The notes under the pieces were generated by a model. It did not search any database, was not told where the DNA came from, and saw only the letters and a program-made list of their open reading frames with translations. Below, in pieces: positions 14,242 to 24,523 of a DNA stretch of 64,000 nucleotides (its first letter is position 1; every line of letters begins with the position of its first letter). Location: assembly GCA_963837735.1 (NCBI GenBank), contig CAWIOM010000017.1, forward strand, positions 62,001 through 126,000, given 5' to 3'. Source of the DNA: VRUE01 sp963837735 (GTDB lineage Bacteria; Actinomycetota; Thermoleophilia; Solirubrobacterales; 70-9). A program made the position numbers and the translations under genes.

Positions 14242-17030
14242 ATGTCCCAGACCGCCACCGCCACGCCCAAGAACGGTCTCAAGGGCCTCTCTATAGAGCG
14301 GCGTTTTTCGACCGCCGGAGTCCACCCCTTCGACGAGATCGAGTGGGAGATCCGCGACGCCGTGATCGGCGATCCGGAGAACCCCGCCTTCGAGCAGCGC
14401 GGGGTCGAGTTCCCCAAGAGCTGGAGCCAGAACGCGACGAACATCGTCGCTCAGAAGTACTTCCGCGGGCAGCTCGGCTCCGAGCAGCGCGAGTCCTCGG
14501 TCAAACAGATGATCGGCCGGGTCGCGGGGACGATCTCCGACTGGGGGCGCGAAGGCGGCTACTTCGCCTCGGAGGAGGACGCCGAGGCCTTTGAGATGGA
14601 GCTGACCTCGATCCTGCTCAACCAGAAGGCGGCTTTCAACTCGCCGGTCTGGTTCAACGTCGGCTTCGAGGAGACGCCGCAGTGCTCGGCCTGCTTCATC
14701 CTCAGCGTCGAGGACACGATGGAGTCGATCCTCGACTGGAACACGAAAGAGGGGCGGATCTTCCGCGGCGGCTCGGGGTCGGGGATCAACCTCTCCAACA
14801 TCCGCGGCTCGATGGAGCAGCTCAAAAAGGGCGGCACGGCAAGCGGCCCGGTCAGCTTCATGCGGGGTGCCGACGCCTGGGCGGGGACGATCAAGTCGGG
14901 CGGCAAGACGCGGCGGGCGGCGAAGATGGTCGTCCTCAACGTCGACCACCCGGACATCGAGCACTTCGTCACCTGCAAGGCCGACGAGGAGAAGAAGGCG
15001 GGGGCGCTGCGCGACGCCGGCTTCGACATGTCGATTGACGGCGACGGCTTCACCTCGATCCAGTACCAGAACGCCAACAACTCGGTGCGGGTCACCGACG
15101 AGTTCATGGAGGCGTTCGAGGCCGGCGAGGACTGGAACCTGCTCGCCCGCAACGGCGGCAAGGTGACCAAGACGCTGCCCGCACGCGAGCTGATGAACCT
15201 GATCTCCAAAGCGGCCTGGGACTGCGCCGACCCGGGCATGCAGTACGACACGATCATCAACCGCTGGCACACCTGCCCGGAGTCGGGCCGGATCAACGCC
15301 TCGAACCCGTGCAGCGAGTACATGCACGTCGACGACTCGGCCTGCAACCTGGCCTCGCTCAACCTGATGAAGTTCCGCCGCGAGGACGGCAGCTTCGACG
15401 TCGAGGACTTCGAGCACTCGGTCGACGTCGTCTTCCTCGCCCAGGAGATCGTCGTCGGCTTCTCCAGCTACCCGACCGAGGAGATCACGGCCAACGCCAA
15501 CGCCTTCCGCCAGCTCGGCCTCGGCTACGCCAACCTCGGCGCGCTGCTGATGTCGGACGGCCTCCCCTACGACTCCGACGCGGGCCGCAACGTCGCCGCC
15601 GCGATCACGGCGCTGATGACCGGCCGCGCCTACCGCCAGTCGGCGCTGATCGCCGCCGGGGCGACCGGGCCCTACGACGAGTACGAGAAGAACCGCGACG
15701 CCCACAACGGCGTCATGCGGATGCACCGCGACGCCTCCCATGATGTCGACCCGACGGGGATCAAGGGCGAGCTGCTCGAGGCCGCGCAGCGCTCCTGGGA
15801 CGAGGCGGTCGAGCTCGGCGACGAGCACGGTTACCGCAACGCGCAGGCGACGGTGCTGGCGCCGACCGGGACGATCAGCTTCCTGATGGACTGCGACACG
15901 ACCGGGATCGAGCCCGACTTCTCGCTGGTCAAGTTCAAGGAGCTGGTCGGCGGCGGGCAGATGACGATCGTCAACAAATCGGTGCCGCTGGCGCTGCGGA
16001 CGCTCGGCTACGCCGAGCCCCAGGTCGAGCAGATCAACGCCCACATCGCCGCCGAGAACACGATCGTCGGGGCGCCCGGGCTCGAAGACGAGCACCTGCC
16101 GGTCTTCGACGTCGCGGTCGGCGAGCGGGCGATCTCCCACACCGGCCACATCGACATGATGGCCGCCACTCAGCCGTTCATCTCCGGGGCGATCTCGAAG
16201 ACGGTCAACCTGCCGCAGAGCGCGACGGTCGAGGACATCGCCGATGCCTACACGCGGGGCTGGAAGGGCGGCCTGAAGGCACTGGCGATCTACCGCGACG
16301 GCTCGAAGACGGCGCAGGCGCTGCGCACCGACGCCCAGGAAGGCAAGGACGACGCGGCCGAGGCGCCGGCTCCCGAGCGCAAGCGGATGCCGCGTGAGCG
16401 CGAATCGATAACCCACAAGTTCTCGATCGGCGGCCACGAGGGCTACATCACCGCCGGCAAGTACGACGACGGCTCCGTCGGCGAGATCTTCCTCACCGAC
16501 ATCGGCAAGGAGGGCTCGACGATGCGGGGGCTGATGAACGCCTTCGCGACGGCGATCTCACTCGGCCTCCAGTACGGGGTCCCGCTCGAAGACTTCGTGC
16601 GCAAGTTCAGCTACATGCGCTTCGAGCCGGAGGGGATCACCCAGAACCCGGAGATCCCGTTCGCCAAATCGCTGCCCGACTACATCATGCGCTGGGTGGC
16701 GAGCCGCTTCATCGAGGACACCGAGACGCTCGAGGAGCTCGGGATCCTGACCCAGGAGGTCCGTGCCAAGCAGGAGGCGGAGACGAGCCAGCTCGGCCTC
16801 GGCATCGCCGACCGACACGGCGGGCCCGCTCCAATGGCGGGAACGGCGGAAACGGCCACTCGAAGCCGGTCGCGGCAGCCGAAGCCCTGACCGAAACCCC
16901 CCCGGTCCGTCCGGCGAAGATGTCGGGCGGCGACCTCGGCCCGGCCTGCGAGCAGTGCGGCGGCATGATGCAGCGCACCGGCTCCTGCTACACGTGCTCC
17001 AGTTGCGGCAACAACACCGGCTGCGGCTAA
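14242..17030 (+). CDS. nrdJ: Adenosylcobalamin-dependent (class II) ribonucleoside-diphosphate reductase
   Basis: The ATG at 14242 follows GAGAGGAG. The roughly 930-residue enzyme reduces ribonucleotides to deoxyribonucleotides using B12. Seen motifs are the redox Cys region ETPQCSACFILSVEDTM, FRGGSGSGINLSNIRGS, the catalytic finger loop INASNPCSEYMHVDDSACNL and TVLAPTGTISFLMDCDTTG. A C-terminal TIGR-type extension is also present (ITHKFSIGGHEGYITAG). The main frame stops at 16890. The expected C-terminal thiol tail (ACEQCGGMMQRTGSCYTC then SSCGNNTGC) continues in the frame one base back to the TAA at 17028-17030. A base therefore seems to be missing near 16829. That tail normally shuttles electrons from thioredoxin, so its presence argues for a sequence error over true truncation. 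Confidence 0.93.
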
Positions 17031-17031
17031 A

Positions 17032-17055
17032 GACATCGGCCAAGGAGCCGATGTC
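17032..17055. terminator. Hairpin after nrdJ
   Basis: GACATCGGC (17032-17040) and GCCGATGTC (17047-17055) form a perfect 9-bp stem with a 6-base loop, two bases after the nrdJ stop. No U-tract follows. The hairpin ends 8 bases before the next ATG (17063), so it may also modulate that gene's translation. Confidence 0.65.
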
Positions 17056-17062
17056 CTAGGGG

Positions 17063-17803
17063 ATGAAAGACGGCGAGGCGCTCAAGCCGGTCTTCCGCGT
17101 CCTGATCGGGCTCCTCTGCGCGGCGGCGCTGCTGTTGATAGCGCTGATCATCTCGGGCTCAGGGCTCGACGACACGGCTGCTCGGGCGATTGCGTCCGCG
17201 GTCGGCCTGGCGCTCGCCGCGCTGATCGCGACAGCCGGCATCTCCCTGCGCGAGCGGTCGCCGCTTGAAGCGCTCTTCGGCTTCACCGTCATCGCGATCT
17301 CGGCCTCGGCCTTCCTGATCGGCGAGATCGCGCTCTGGACCGAGGCCGGCAGCGGTGCCTGGGAGCTTCCCGCGGTCCTCATCATCCTCGCCCTCGGCGG
17401 CGGCCACGCGTCGATCCTGCTCGGCCGCAGCCGCGCCGAGGACGCCGATGCCGTCCGCGCGGTGCGCGCCGGCGTGCTCCTCGCGATAGCCCTCCTCTGC
17501 CTGATGGCAACTGTCGAAATCGCCAGCGACGGCAGGGCGGTCGACCCCAAGACCTTCGGAGTGGTCGCCGTCCTTTACCTGCTGGGAACCTTGGTCCTCC
17601 CCTTGGCCCGCCGCAACGCCGGAAAACAGCCGCGGTCCGCCTCGCCGTCGGCCGTCGGCGTTCTCCGCGAGCACGGCCTCGAGGTCGTCGACGGCCCGGT
17701 CGACCGGGCCGGAGCTCACGGCCGCGGCATCAGCGTCAGCCTGCGGCAGGCAGACGGCACGCTGGTCGAGCTGATCACCTACGACGTGCCGGGTGAGGCC
17801 TAA
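17063..17803 (+). CDS. Multi-pass membrane protein with a C-terminal half-VOC (glyoxalase-like) segment
   Basis: Residues about 10-185 form five to six TM helices (for example FRVLIGLLCAAALLLIALII and FGVVAVLYLLGTLVLPLA). After a short linker, residues about 195-246 read LREHGLEVVDGPVDRAGAHG and then ISVSLRQADGTLVELITYD. This resembles the second beta-alpha-beta-beta-beta half of VOC/glyoxalase folds (consensus ending in DPDGNLIEL), including a Glu at the metal-ligand position. A complete VOC site needs two halves, so the protein may dimerise through it. I know no named family with this fusion. It is probably separated from nrdJ by the hairpin. Its stop overlaps that of the convergent P450. 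Confidence 0.75.
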   Translation: MKDGEALKPVFRVLIGLLCAAALLLIALIISGSGLDDTAARAIASAVGLALAALIATAGISLRERSPLEALFGFTVIAISASAFLIGEIALWTEAGSGAWELPAVLIILALGGGHASILLGRSRAEDADAVRAVRAGVLLAIALLCLMATVEIASDGRAVDPKTFGVVAVLYLLGTLVLPLARRNAGKQPRSASPSAVGVLREHGLEVVDGPVDRAGAHGRGISVSLRQADGTLVELITYDVPGEA

Positions 17804-19182
17804 CCGCTGAGGATCACCTCGGCGTCATGCCGCGGCGTCTCGGTGATCCCGCGGCGGAAGGGGCGCTCGGACTCGGGGCGGACAGGGCGGAACCGGCGGC
17901 TCTTGACCAGCTCGCGGAGGACGACCGACATCTCGAACTGGGCGAAGGAGGCGCCGAGGCAGCGGCGCACGCCGCCGCCGAAGGGGATCCACGTGTAGGT
18001 GCCGGGAGGGCTCTCGAGGAAGCGCTCCGGATGGAACCGCTCCGGCTCCGGGTAGATCTCGGGGTCGCGGTGGATCAGGTGGATGCAGGGCGTCACGGTC
18101 GCCCCTGTGGGCAGCTCGTAGCCGCCCAGCTCGACCGGCTCGGTCAGCCGCCTGGCGACGAGCACGATCACCGGGCGCAGGCGCAGGGTCTCCTGGATCG
18201 TCGCGGTCAGGTAGGCGTCCTCGCCGGCCAGCGCCTCGGCGCGCAGCCGCTCGAGCATCTCGGGATGGCGGACGAGCCGCTCCATCGCCCAGGAGAGCGA
18301 GGTGGCCGTGGTCTCGTGGCCGGCGACGAGCAGGGTCAGCAGCTCGTCGCGCATCTCGGTCTCGCTCATCGGGCTGCCGTCCTCGTGGCGGGCGGCGACC
18401 ATCATCGAGAGGATGTCGTCGCGCTCCTCGACGTCCTCGGCCGCCCGGCGCTCGGCGATCTCCTCGTAGAGGAGGCGGTCGACGCGGTCGATGCGGTTGC
18501 GGAAGGCCGGGATGCGGCGCGCCCGGTGGGGCCCGACCAGTAGCAGCGGCGCCAGCAACCGCGGGTTGGTGGTCAGGTCGAGGAACTCGCGCAACGCCTC
18601 GCGCAGCGCCTCCATCCGGCTGCCGCCGTGGACGCCGAAGACCGTCTCGAGGATGATCTCGAGGGTTATCGCCTGCATCCGCGGGCGCAGCTTGTACGGG
18701 GTCCCCAGGGGCCAGCTCTCGATCTCGCGGGCGGCGATCTCGGTCATCTTCTGCTCGTAGCCCTGCATGCGGGCGCCGTGGAAGGGCGGCAGCAGCAGCT
18801 TGCGCTGGCTCATGTGGGGCTTCTCGTCGAGGACGAGGAGCGAGTTGTCGCCCAGCACCGGCTGCAGGACCTGGTTGCCCTCGCCGGCGTGGAAGACCTT
18901 CGGGTCGCCGGTGAAGATCGTCTTCACGTCCTCGGGGTCGGTGACGATCACCCAGTCGCCTTCATAGGCGATGTTGAGGGTGAACATCGGCCCGAGGCGA
19001 GAGCGGCACTGCTCGAGCATCCATTGCGCCCGCCGCGACCAGATCAGCGTCTGCAGCGGCCGCTTCATCCGCGGCCTCGGCGGCAGCCCCCTTACCGCGG
19101 GTGGAGCGGCGGGCCGCTCCTCGAGTGTCGCTGTCGCCGTTGCCTCCAAGACGCGCCTCACCGGCACCGTACACCGGCCCAT
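17800..19182 (-). CDS. Cytochrome P450
   Basis: The 460-residue heme monooxygenase has the I-helix oxygen-binding motif LLVAGHETTATSLSWAMERL. It has the K-helix ExxR in IQETLRLRPVIVLVARRL, the PERF region EPERFHPERFLE, and the heme-thiolate loop WIPFGGGVRRCLGASFAQFE with its Cys ligand. The sequence style (single domain, no membrane anchor) suggests a soluble bacterial P450 of the CYP110/CYP51-like grade that uses separate ferredoxin partners; none is adjacent. I chose ATG 19182, and an in-frame GTG about four codons later is possible. It is divergent to the esterase at 19268. The substrate is unknown. Confidence 0.93.
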   Translation of the reverse strand: MGRCTVPVRRVLEATATATLEERPAAPPAVRGLPPRPRMKRPLQTLIWSRRAQWMLEQCRSRLGPMFTLNIAYEGDWVIVTDPEDVKTIFTGDPKVFHAGEGNQVLQPVLGDNSLLVLDEKPHMSQRKLLLPPFHGARMQGYEQKMTEIAAREIESWPLGTPYKLRPRMQAITLEIILETVFGVHGGSRMEALREALREFLDLTTNPRLLAPLLLVGPHRARRIPAFRNRIDRVDRLLYEEIAERRAAEDVEERDDILSMMVAARHEDGSPMSETEMRDELLTLLVAGHETTATSLSWAMERLVRHPEMLERLRAEALAGEDAYLTATIQETLRLRPVIVLVARRLTEPVELGGYELPTGATVTPCIHLIHRDPEIYPEPERFHPERFLESPPGTYTWIPFGGGVRRCLGASFAQFEMSVVLRELVKSRRFRPVRPESERPFRRGITETPRHDAEVILSG

Positions 19183-19267
19183 CGGCCCATACGTGTGAGA
19201 TCCGTCCCACTGGACGCTCCGGAGAGGGCGTGTGGAGCTCGGCCGGATCGCGTAGCCTGGCGCCGTC

Positions 19268-20348
19268 GTGGCCGCACCCCCCCGCCTCCCGTCCTCGGTC
19301 GAGTACCGGATCCTGCGCTCCCTGTGCGAGCGCTCGCCACGGGTGCAACGGCGCCTGTTCGGGCCGCCGCCGGCGATCGACGGGCAGGTGGTCGCCCCCG
19401 ACATCAACGTGATCATCAAGCTGGCAGACCGCACCGGCGACAACTCGCTGACCGGCGGCCTGCCGCCGCAGCAGGCGCGGGAGAAGGTGCGCAAGGCCGC
19501 CGCCTCTTCGGACGGCCCGCCGATCCCGATGGCCGAGCTGGTCGAGTTCGAGCTACCCGGCGTCGACGGTCCCCTCAGGGCACGCCTCTACGTCCCCCAC
19601 GGCGCGCCGCCGCCGCCGCGGCCGATGCTCGTCCACTACCACGGCGGCGGCTGGATGGTCGGCGACCTCGAGACGCACGACAGCGCCTGCCGGTTCCTCG
19701 CCGCCCACTCCGGCGTGACGGTCCTCTCGACCACCTACAGGCTCGCCCCCGAGCATCCTTTCCCGGCCGCCGTCGAAGACGCCCAGGCCTCGTTCCTCTG
19801 GGCCAACGCGCTCGCCGACGAGCTCGGCGCCGACCCCGACAGGATCGGCGTCGGCGGCGACTCGGCCGGCGCCAACCTCGCCGCCGGGGTCTGCATCTCG
19901 ATGCGCGAAGCGGGCGGCCCCCACCCGGCGATGCAGCTGCTGGTCTACCCGGCCGTCGAAGCGATCGACCCACGCCCCTCGCGGGTCGCAGTTCGCGGAG
20001 GGGTTCATCCTCAACCAGATGGACATCGACCACTGCGAACGCGCCTACCTGCCCGACAAACAGATGGGCTATGACCCGCTCGCCTCCGTCCTCCGCGCCC
20101 CAGACCTCTCCAACCTGCCCCCTGCCTATGTCGCGACAGCCGGATTCGACCCCCTGCGCGACGAGGGCGAGGAGTACGCGGCGCGCCTGCGCGCGGCGGG
20201 CAACCAGGTCGCGGCCGTCCGCCACCCGCGCCTGATCCACACCTTCGCCAACCTGACCGCCGTCTCGCGCTCGGCGCGGGCGGCGATGCTGGAGGCCGCC
20301 GGCGCCCTGCGCATGGGCCTGGCCGCCCCACCGTCCCACCACCCCTAG
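19268..20348 (+). CDS. Alpha/beta hydrolase, HSL-type esterase/lipase (one-base shift near 19983)
   Basis: From GTG 19268 the protein has the oxyanion motif MLVHYHGGGWMVGDLETHD, the nucleophile elbow GVGGDSAGANLAAG and the YRLAPEHPFPAA block typical of hormone-sensitive-lipase-family esterases. Just after AIDPRPSR, at GGG 19982-19984, the homologous sequence moves forward one base. It continues as SQFAEGFILNQMDIDHCERA, with the catalytic Asp in TAGFDPLRDEGEEYA and His in PRLIHTFAN. One extra G in that run explains the shift. The total is about 360 residues. Divergent to the P450 with an 85-base gap, it may share regulation with it. Confidence 0.86.
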
Positions 20349-20363
20349 GCCTAGGTCCGACTT

Positions 20364-22916
20364 CTACTCGTACTGCAGCGCCTCGAGCACGTCGAGGCGC
20401 GAGGCGCGCCGGGCCGGGGCGATCGCGGCGAGGACGCCGAAGAAGGCCGCGAAGACCAGCAGCAGGGCCAGCGAGCCGACCGGGTAGGAGAGGGTGAAGC
20501 CTTCGTCCTTCAGCGGCTGGGCCATCAACGTCGCGAAGACGAGGCCGAGGATCATGCCGAGGATCGCCCCGATCAGGGCCGTGATCACCGCCTCGTAGCG
20601 GATCATCGTCCGCACCTGCCGCCGCGACATACCGATCGCCCGCAGCATCCCCAGCTCCTGGGTGCGTTCGTGGATCGAGAGCGCGAGAGTGTTGGCGATC
20701 CCGAACAACGAGACGAGCACGGCAAGCGCGAGAAGCACGTAGAAGAGAGCGACCAGCGTGTTGACCGAAGCTTCGCGGCTTTCCTTCAGTTCCTGCTGGT
20801 TGAGCACTTCCGTGGTCGGGAAGGCCGTTTCGGAGCCCTTGGTGAGCAGGGCCTGGACCTCGGTCGGGTCGGCGCCGGGCTCTGTGAGGACGAAGTCGTA
20901 GCGATCCTGGGTCTGGGCGAACTCGCGGGCGAGCGCCGCCTGGGTGATCAGCACACTGCCGAACACTCCCAGCTTCGAGTCGAACTCCCCGGCAACGCGG
21001 AAGCTCGGCTTCCTCCCCGTCTGGGTGAGCAGCCGGAAGCGGTCGCCGGGCGAGAGGTCGTTTGAGGAGGCGAAGGAGTCGGAGACGATCGCGTCGCCGT
21101 CGCCCAGGTTGCGCAGCGTCGACGGACCCCCCTGCTTCCATTCGACCTCGACCGCATCGCCGATATTCGGTGTCGGCGCTGTCACTTCGGCGGTCGAGCC
21201 GGCGCCGAGCAGCTTCGCGCGAGCGGATCGGATCGTGGCGACCGAACTGACGCCGGGGACATCTTCGGCGGCCTGCGCCGCGCCCGCCGGGATCGGCGAG
21301 AAGCCGTCGGTGTTCTGGATCACGATCCCGCCGGCGAAGTTTTCGTCGACGACCTGGGCGACGGAGCTCTTCAGGCCGGCGGCGAAGACGGTGACGAAGG
21401 CGACGAGGGCGAGGCCGATCATCAGCGCCGCGGCTGTCACAGCAGTGCGGCTCGGGTTGCGCTGGGCGTTCTCTCGGGCGAGCCGGCCGATCAGCCGGCG
21501 CAGCCTCTCCAGCGGCCAGCCGCAGACCGTGGCGAGGGGCGGCACCAGCCGCGGGGTGAAAAGCGCGACGGCGAGGACGATCGCCAGGACGCCGCCGCCG
21601 ACGGCGCCCGCGGCGGTGCCGGCGTCCCCGCCGCCGAAGAGCCCCACCAGGACGAGTCCGAGGCCGCCGAGGCCGAGCAGGGCCGAGAGGACCAGGTAAA
21701 TCGCTTTGCGGCGCCGGGTGGCCGCCGGCGTGACCGCCCGCAGGGCGGCGATCGGCGGCACCCGGGTCGAGCGCAGGGCCGGGACCAGCGAGGAGACGAG
21801 TGTGACGAGCACGCCGACCAGGAGGGAGACGATCACCGTTCGCGTCTCCAGCACGAGCGCGGTCGTCGGCAGGTCGATCCCGAAACCCACGAAGAGGGCG
21901 TGGAGCAGCTTGGCGACGAGGAAGCCGCCGGCGATCCCGACCACCGCGCCGACCAGGCCGATCGCCAGAGCCTCGACCACGACCGTCGAGAGGATCTGGC
22001 CCCTCGAGGCGCCGAGGGTGCGCAGCATCCCGAACTCGGTGACCCGCTGGGCGACCGTGATCGAGAAGGTGTTGAAGATCAGGAAGGCGCCGACGAAGAG
22101 CGCGATGAAGGCAAAGACGAGCAGGAACGTGCGGAAGAAGCCGAGGTTGTCGCGGATTTCTTCGGAGCCGCGGTCTGCGTTTTCCTGCGCCGTCTCCACC
22201 CGCACCGAACCGGGCATCTGCGGGGCGATCCGGCGCTTGAGCGCAGTCGCCGTGACCCCTCCCTCCGCGGCAACCGAGATCTGGTCGAAGCGGCCCCGCT
22301 TATGGGTGATCGCCTGCGCGACCGGCAACGTGACCTGGGCGATGCTGGCGCCGCCGAAGGAGGCGCTTCCGAGGTGGGTGAGGCCGACCAGGGTGAAGGT
22401 GCGGGCGCTGCCCTGGCCGACGATCTTGATCCTGTCGCCGACCTTCAGGTCCGACTCTTCGGCAGCCGCCTCGTCCAGCGTCGCCTCGGTCGGCCCGCGC
22501 GGCCGGTGTCCCTCCACGTAGGTCTGCGACTCGAGCCCGTCGGGAAGGCCCGAGGAGATGAACTTCGGCGCGAATTTGGCGCCGATCGCGTCGTTGTTGC
22601 GGGCGTCGAAGAAGCCGCCCGGCGTGAAGATCGCGCCGGCTGCGAGCCGCACACCCGGGGTACTCTCGATCCGCGGCAACAGCGAGGCGGAGATCGTCGG
22701 CACTTCGCCGTTTTCCTGCTCGACCGGGTTCTGGGCCGTGACAACGACGCTGGTCCCCTTCAGCGCCTCGCTGAAGATGTCGTCGAAGGCGGCGAAGATC
22801 GTGTCGGTGAGGACATAGGAGCCGGCCATGAAGGCGACCCCGATCACGACCGCGACGGTGGTGCTGAAGGCGCGGGCCTTGCGCGCCCAGAGGCTCTTCA
22901 GGGCGAGGCTAGTCAA
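20364..22916 (-). CDS. ABC transporter permease (FtsX/MacB-like, two FtsX domains)
   Basis: The 850-residue protein has an N-terminal TM helix (AFSTTVAVVIGVAFMAGSY) and a large extracytoplasmic domain. The first FtsX core spans about 265-400 and includes TEFGMLRTLGASRGQI. Two further TM helices, a second extracytoplasmic domain and a second FtsX core at the C-terminus follow (ERTQELGMLRAIGMSRRQV). The EFGMLRTLGAS/ELGMLRAIGMS pair is the coupling-helix signature. Members export lipoproteins, peptides or macrolides, or act as mechanotransmitters. The start appears to be TTG 22916, overlapping the ATPase gene by 8 bases, so the two are coupled. Confidence 0.92.
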   Translation of the reverse strand: MTSLALKSLWARKARAFSTTVAVVIGVAFMAGSYVLTDTIFAAFDDIFSEALKGTSVVVTAQNPVEQENGEVPTISASLLPRIESTPGVRLAAGAIFTPGGFFDARNNDAIGAKFAPKFISSGLPDGLESQTYVEGHRPRGPTEATLDEAAAEESDLKVGDRIKIVGQGSARTFTLVGLTHLGSASFGGASIAQVTLPVAQAITHKRGRFDQISVAAEGGVTATALKRRIAPQMPGSVRVETAQENADRGSEEIRDNLGFFRTFLLVFAFIALFVGAFLIFNTFSITVAQRVTEFGMLRTLGASRGQILSTVVVEALAIGLVGAVVGIAGGFLVAKLLHALFVGFGIDLPTTALVLETRTVIVSLLVGVLVTLVSSLVPALRSTRVPPIAALRAVTPAATRRRKAIYLVLSALLGLGGLGLVLVGLFGGGDAGTAAGAVGGGVLAIVLAVALFTPRLVPPLATVCGWPLERLRRLIGRLARENAQRNPSRTAVTAAALMIGLALVAFVTVFAAGLKSSVAQVVDENFAGGIVIQNTDGFSPIPAGAAQAAEDVPGVSSVATIRSARAKLLGAGSTAEVTAPTPNIGDAVEVEWKQGGPSTLRNLGDGDAIVSDSFASSNDLSPGDRFRLLTQTGRKPSFRVAGEFDSKLGVFGSVLITQAALAREFAQTQDRYDFVLTEPGADPTEVQALLTKGSETAFPTTEVLNQQELKESREASVNTLVALFYVLLALAVLVSLFGIANTLALSIHERTQELGMLRAIGMSRRQVRTMIRYEAVITALIGAILGMILGLVFATLMAQPLKDEGFTLSYPVGSLALLLVFAAFFGVLAAIAPARRASRLDVLEALQYE

Positions 22917-23664
22917 CCTGCTTCATCAACTCGATCACGTCCGCGGTCGAGCCGGGGGCGGCGTCGTGAACGATCGAGCCGTCGCTGAGGGTGACGAGCC
23001 GGTCGGCGTGGGCCGCGGCGGCCGGATCGTGGCTGACCATGATCACCGTCTGCCCGAAACTGTCGACCGCCTGGCGCAGCAGCTTCAGCACCTCCTCGCT
23101 CGCCTTCGAGTCGAGGTTGCCGGTCGGCTCGTCGGCGAAGACGACCGCCGGTTTGGAGACCAGGGCGCGGGCGACGGCGACGCGCTGCTGCTGGCCGCCG
23201 GAGAGCTCGGAGGGGCGGTGGGTGAGGCGGTCCCCCAGGCCGATGGTCTGGACGAGCTGGTCGAGCCACTGGCGGTCCGGCTTGCGGCCCGCGATCGAGA
23301 GCGGCAGCACCAGGTTCTCCTCGGCGGTGAGGACCGGGATCAGGTTGAAGAACTGGAAGACGAAGCCCAGCTTGTCGCGGCGCAGCTTGGTCAGCGCCCC
23401 GTCGTCGAGCTCGGTGATCTCCTGCCCGTCGAGCGTCACCGAACCCGAGGTCGGCTTGTCGAGCCCGGCGAGAATGTGCATCAGGGTCGACTTGCCCGAG
23501 CCCGAGGGCCCCATGATCGCGGTGAAGCGGCCGCGGTCGAAGGCGGTGCTGACGCCGACCAGCGCGTCGACGGCCGCCTCGCCCTCGCCGTAGCGGCGGC
23601 TGACGCCCTCGGCGACGACGACCTTTCCGCCGGCGGAGGTAACTTCCGGTGCTGAGTCGCTCAC
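22909..23664 (-). CDS. ABC transporter ATP-binding protein (MacB/LolD-like)
   Basis: From GTG 23664 the 251-residue ATPase has Walker A (AIMGPSGSGKSTLMHILAGL), Q-loop (LGFVFQFFNLIPVLTAEEN), signature (PSELSGGQQQRVAVARALV), Walker B (AVVFADEPTGNLDS) and H-loop (TVIMVSHDPAAAAH). FQFFNLIP and EPTGNLDS are typical of the LolD/MacB subgroup that pairs with FtsX-type permeases, and the next gene is exactly that. A longer frame upstream to 23880 lacks similarity and overlaps the divergent HAD gene, so I reject it. Confidence 0.95.
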   Translation of the reverse strand: MSDSAPEVTSAGGKVVVAEGVSRRYGEGEAAVDALVGVSTAFDRGRFTAIMGPSGSGKSTLMHILAGLDKPTSGSVTLDGQEITELDDGALTKLRRDKLGFVFQFFNLIPVLTAEENLVLPLSIAGRKPDRQWLDQLVQTIGLGDRLTHRPSELSGGQQQRVAVARALVSKPAVVFADEPTGNLDSKASEEVLKLLRQAVDSFGQTVIMVSHDPAAAAHADRLVTLSDGSIVHDAAPGSTADVIELMKQVD

Positions 23665-23737
23665 GAATTCACCGTACCGAGAATTATGGAGCGGGCGTCG
23701 CGCGGCCTCGAGGTCCTGCTCGACTAGCCTGAGGCGC

Positions 23738-24523
23738 ATGGCGCTGGCCGACGAATTCGACGGGCTCCTGGTCGACCTCGACGGGGTCGTCTGGATCGGC
23801 AGGGAGATGGTGCCGGGGGCGGTCGAGGCGCTGGCCGAGCTGATCGGAGGCGGCAAGCCGGTTGTATTCGTCACCAACAACCCCGGGCGGCCGGCCTCGA
23901 CCTACGCCGAGCGGCTGCGGGCGGCGGGGGTGCCGGCGGAGGAGGATCGGGTCGTCACCGCCGGGTTCGTCACCGCCGCCCTTGCCGCCGATCGTTCCGG
24001 CGAGGGAGCCGGCGCCTTCGTGATCGGCGCCGAGGCGTTCGCGGAGACCGCCGCTGCGGCCGGGCTGCGCCTTCTCGAGGGCGAAGCGGGGCGCGAGGCC
24101 GAGGCGGTGCTGGTCTCCGGCCACCGCGGATTCGACTACGAGGAGCTGCTCACCGCGACCCTGGCCCTGCAGCAGGGCGCGCTGCTGTTCGGGACCAGCC
24201 GCGACCCGACCCTGCCGATGCCCGGCGGCGAATGGCCGGGTACCGGGTCGATCCTCGCCGCGGTCGAGACCGCATCGGGAGCGACCGCCGAGATCGGCGG
24301 CAAGCCCGAGCGCCACCTCTTCGAGCTCGCTCGTGAGCGGCTCGGCGATGCCGCTCGCGTGGCGATGGTCGGCGACCGGATCGCCTCAGACATCGAGGGC
24401 GGCCGGCGCGCCGGCCTCGCCACCGTCCTCGTCCTCAGCGGCGCCTCGACCCGTGAGGAGGCAGCCGCGGCCGAGCCGCGGCCGGACCACGTCGTCGACG
24501 ACCTCGCCGCCCTGATCCGGTGA
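23738..24523 (+). CDS. HAD-superfamily phosphatase, NagD/phosphoglycolate phosphatase-like
   Basis: The 261-residue protein has HAD motif I (GLLVDLDGVVWIGREMVPGA; nucleophile Asp and acid Asp), motif II in KPVVFVTNNPGRP, and Lys plus acidic motif IV in RVAMVGDRIASDIEGGRRAG. The C2 cap and the GGKPERHLFELARERLG block place it with NagD/PGP-like subclass IIA enzymes, which remove phosphate from small metabolites such as phosphoglycolate. Its stop overlaps the MFS start in a GTGA junction, implying co-expression. Confidence 0.9.
   Translation: MALADEFDGLLVDLDGVVWIGREMVPGAVEALAELIGGGKPVVFVTNNPGRPASTYAERLRAAGVPAEEDRVVTAGFVTAALAADRSGEGAGAFVIGAEAFAETAAAAGLRLLEGEAGREAEAVLVSGHRGFDYEELLTATLALQQGALLFGTSRDPTLPMPGGEWPGTGSILAAVETASGATAEIGGKPERHLFELARERLGDAARVAMVGDRIASDIEGGRRAGLATVLVLSGASTREEAAAAEPRPDHVVDDLAALIR

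Noticed and set aside
13255..16437. A 1060-codon open frame on the minus strand across nrdJ
   Set aside because: Only the 3' part (to about 13932) encodes a real protein, hemolysin III. The rest is antisense to the clear nrdJ gene and is open only because high GC makes stops rare.
20344..20355. Perfect 12-base palindrome CCTAGGCCTAGG between the esterase and the ABC permease
   Set aside because: It is a short palindrome over two convergent stop regions. It could be a restriction-like site or chance, and I see no supporting context.
22909..23880. Longer start for the ABC ATPase gene (to 23880)
   Set aside because: The extra 72 residues lack similarity and overlap the divergent HAD gene. GTG 23664 gives the normal family length.
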